From the NCBI GenBank assembly GCA_025450255.1, contig JANWHV010000037.1, positions 1-5,187 of the forward strand: DNA of 5,187 nucleotides, written 5' to 3'. This document shows positions 5,026 to 5,187 of this stretch, one piece after another. The notes under the pieces are model-generated. The model was not told the DNA's origin, made no database searches, and saw only the letters and a program-made list of their open reading frames with translations. The first letter of the stretch is position 1; each line of letters opens with the position of its first letter. Source of the DNA: Chloroflexota bacterium. Its GTDB lineage: Bacteria > Chloroflexota > UBA5177 > JANWHV01. The translations under genes and the position numbers were made by a program.

Positions 5026-5187
5026 TCACTTTAGTGCTGCGAGGCTAAACGTCATTTCGCGTACCGCGTCCCCCGCACGCGACAGACATGCCCGATCGGT
5101 GTCATTCAATTCGGTTTAGCCGCTCAGACAGGGCGTTCGATGGACGCGTGAGACGAGCCGATCACCAAAAAGGCGAAGCTGGTCAGG
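5026..5187. other. Unassigned DNA beyond the transposase remnant
   Basis: No gene or RNA can be supported here. On the minus strand, where the rest of the transposase would lie, frames are short and interrupted. One frame, open from the window edge, ends at a TGA after about 20 codons (LTSFAFLVIGSSHAS...), which I cannot place. It could be the tail of another gene or a chance frame. On the plus strand a frame from ATG 5088 runs off the window but has no binding site. GGCTAAAC (5043-5050) and GTTTAGCC (5114-5121) form an 8-bp inverted pair 63 bases apart, possibly part of a transposon end or resolution site. Confidence 0.4.
5043..5121. repeat. Short inverted pair GGCTAAAC / GTTTAGCC
   Basis: Two perfect 8-bp arms at 5043-5050 and 5114-5121 face each other. 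The minus-strand sequence running into the first arm (GGGGGACGCG...GACGTTTAG, 5074 down to 5045) has a GGGG...ACGTTTAG layout that recalls the ends of Tn3-type elements, but it does not match the repeat at 4774. Eight bases over this distance may be chance. Confidence 0.25.

Noticed and set aside
4571..5029. Minus-strand open frame of 152 codons over the transposase remnant
   Set aside because: The neighbouring frame, not this one, carries the Tn3 C-terminal pattern. This frame also runs antisense into the end of the dehydratase gene.
5030..5043. Hairpin CACTTTAGTG as a terminator
   Set aside because: The arms are only four bases long with no T-run, and it lies about 260 bases after the last gene, inside transposon debris.
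4774..5074. A complete 301-bp miniature Tn3-derived element
   Set aside because: The two candidate ends do not match each other well, and the flanking five bases (GTGAC and GCACG) are not a duplication.
5088..5187. Plus-strand frame from ATG 5088 running off the window
   Set aside because: There is no ribosome binding site, no recognisable motif, and the visible 33 codons lie in unassigned, probably rearranged DNA.

Overview
The window looks like high-GC bacterial chromosome, most likely from Chloroflexota (Thermomicrobia-like). This rests on the GC-rich sequence, a GTG start, the long Pro/Thr linkers in an extracytoplasmic protein, and proteins resembling those I know from that phylum. The placement is an inference from style and would need a homology search.

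Positions 1-4772 hold a tightly packed plus-strand cluster. A leader (1-115) with a possible 27-codon reading frame precedes an AlgI-like MBOAT membrane O-acyltransferase gene. That gene is broken by one in-frame TAG at 1286-1288, and its missing C-terminus continues in the same frame to 1522. Nine bases later a GTG starts a membrane-anchored SGNH/GDSL (DUF459-type) hydrolase-fold protein with two Pro/Thr linkers around a four-cysteine module. After 11 bases comes a beta-hydroxyacid dehydrogenase (3-hydroxyisobutyrate dehydrogenase superfamily). It overlaps by ATGA a DapA-superfamily dehydratase that closely resembles the Azospirillum 2-keto-3-deoxy-L-arabinonate dehydratase.

The first two genes make a typical pair for moving acyl groups across the membrane onto a surface glycan. 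The last two look like sugar-acid catabolism, in which 2-keto-3-deoxy-L-arabinonate is converted to 2-oxoglutarate semialdehyde and a dehydrogenase acts on a related hydroxy- or oxo-acid. The spacing suggests one transcript, but no shared biochemical purpose is evident.

Positions 4773-5187 are transposon debris. One base after the dehydratase stop codon a 38-bp sequence with the form of a Tn3-family terminal repeat begins. Just inside it, on the minus strand, lies the C-terminal end of a Tn3-family transposase, which loses its reading frame near 5010-5025. The last 160 bases hold no gene I can support.

The best candidates for a second look are the single amber codon splitting the MBOAT gene, the duplicated Cys-x8-Cys module, and the transposon end beside the operon. 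I see no clear evidence of a wholly new system.
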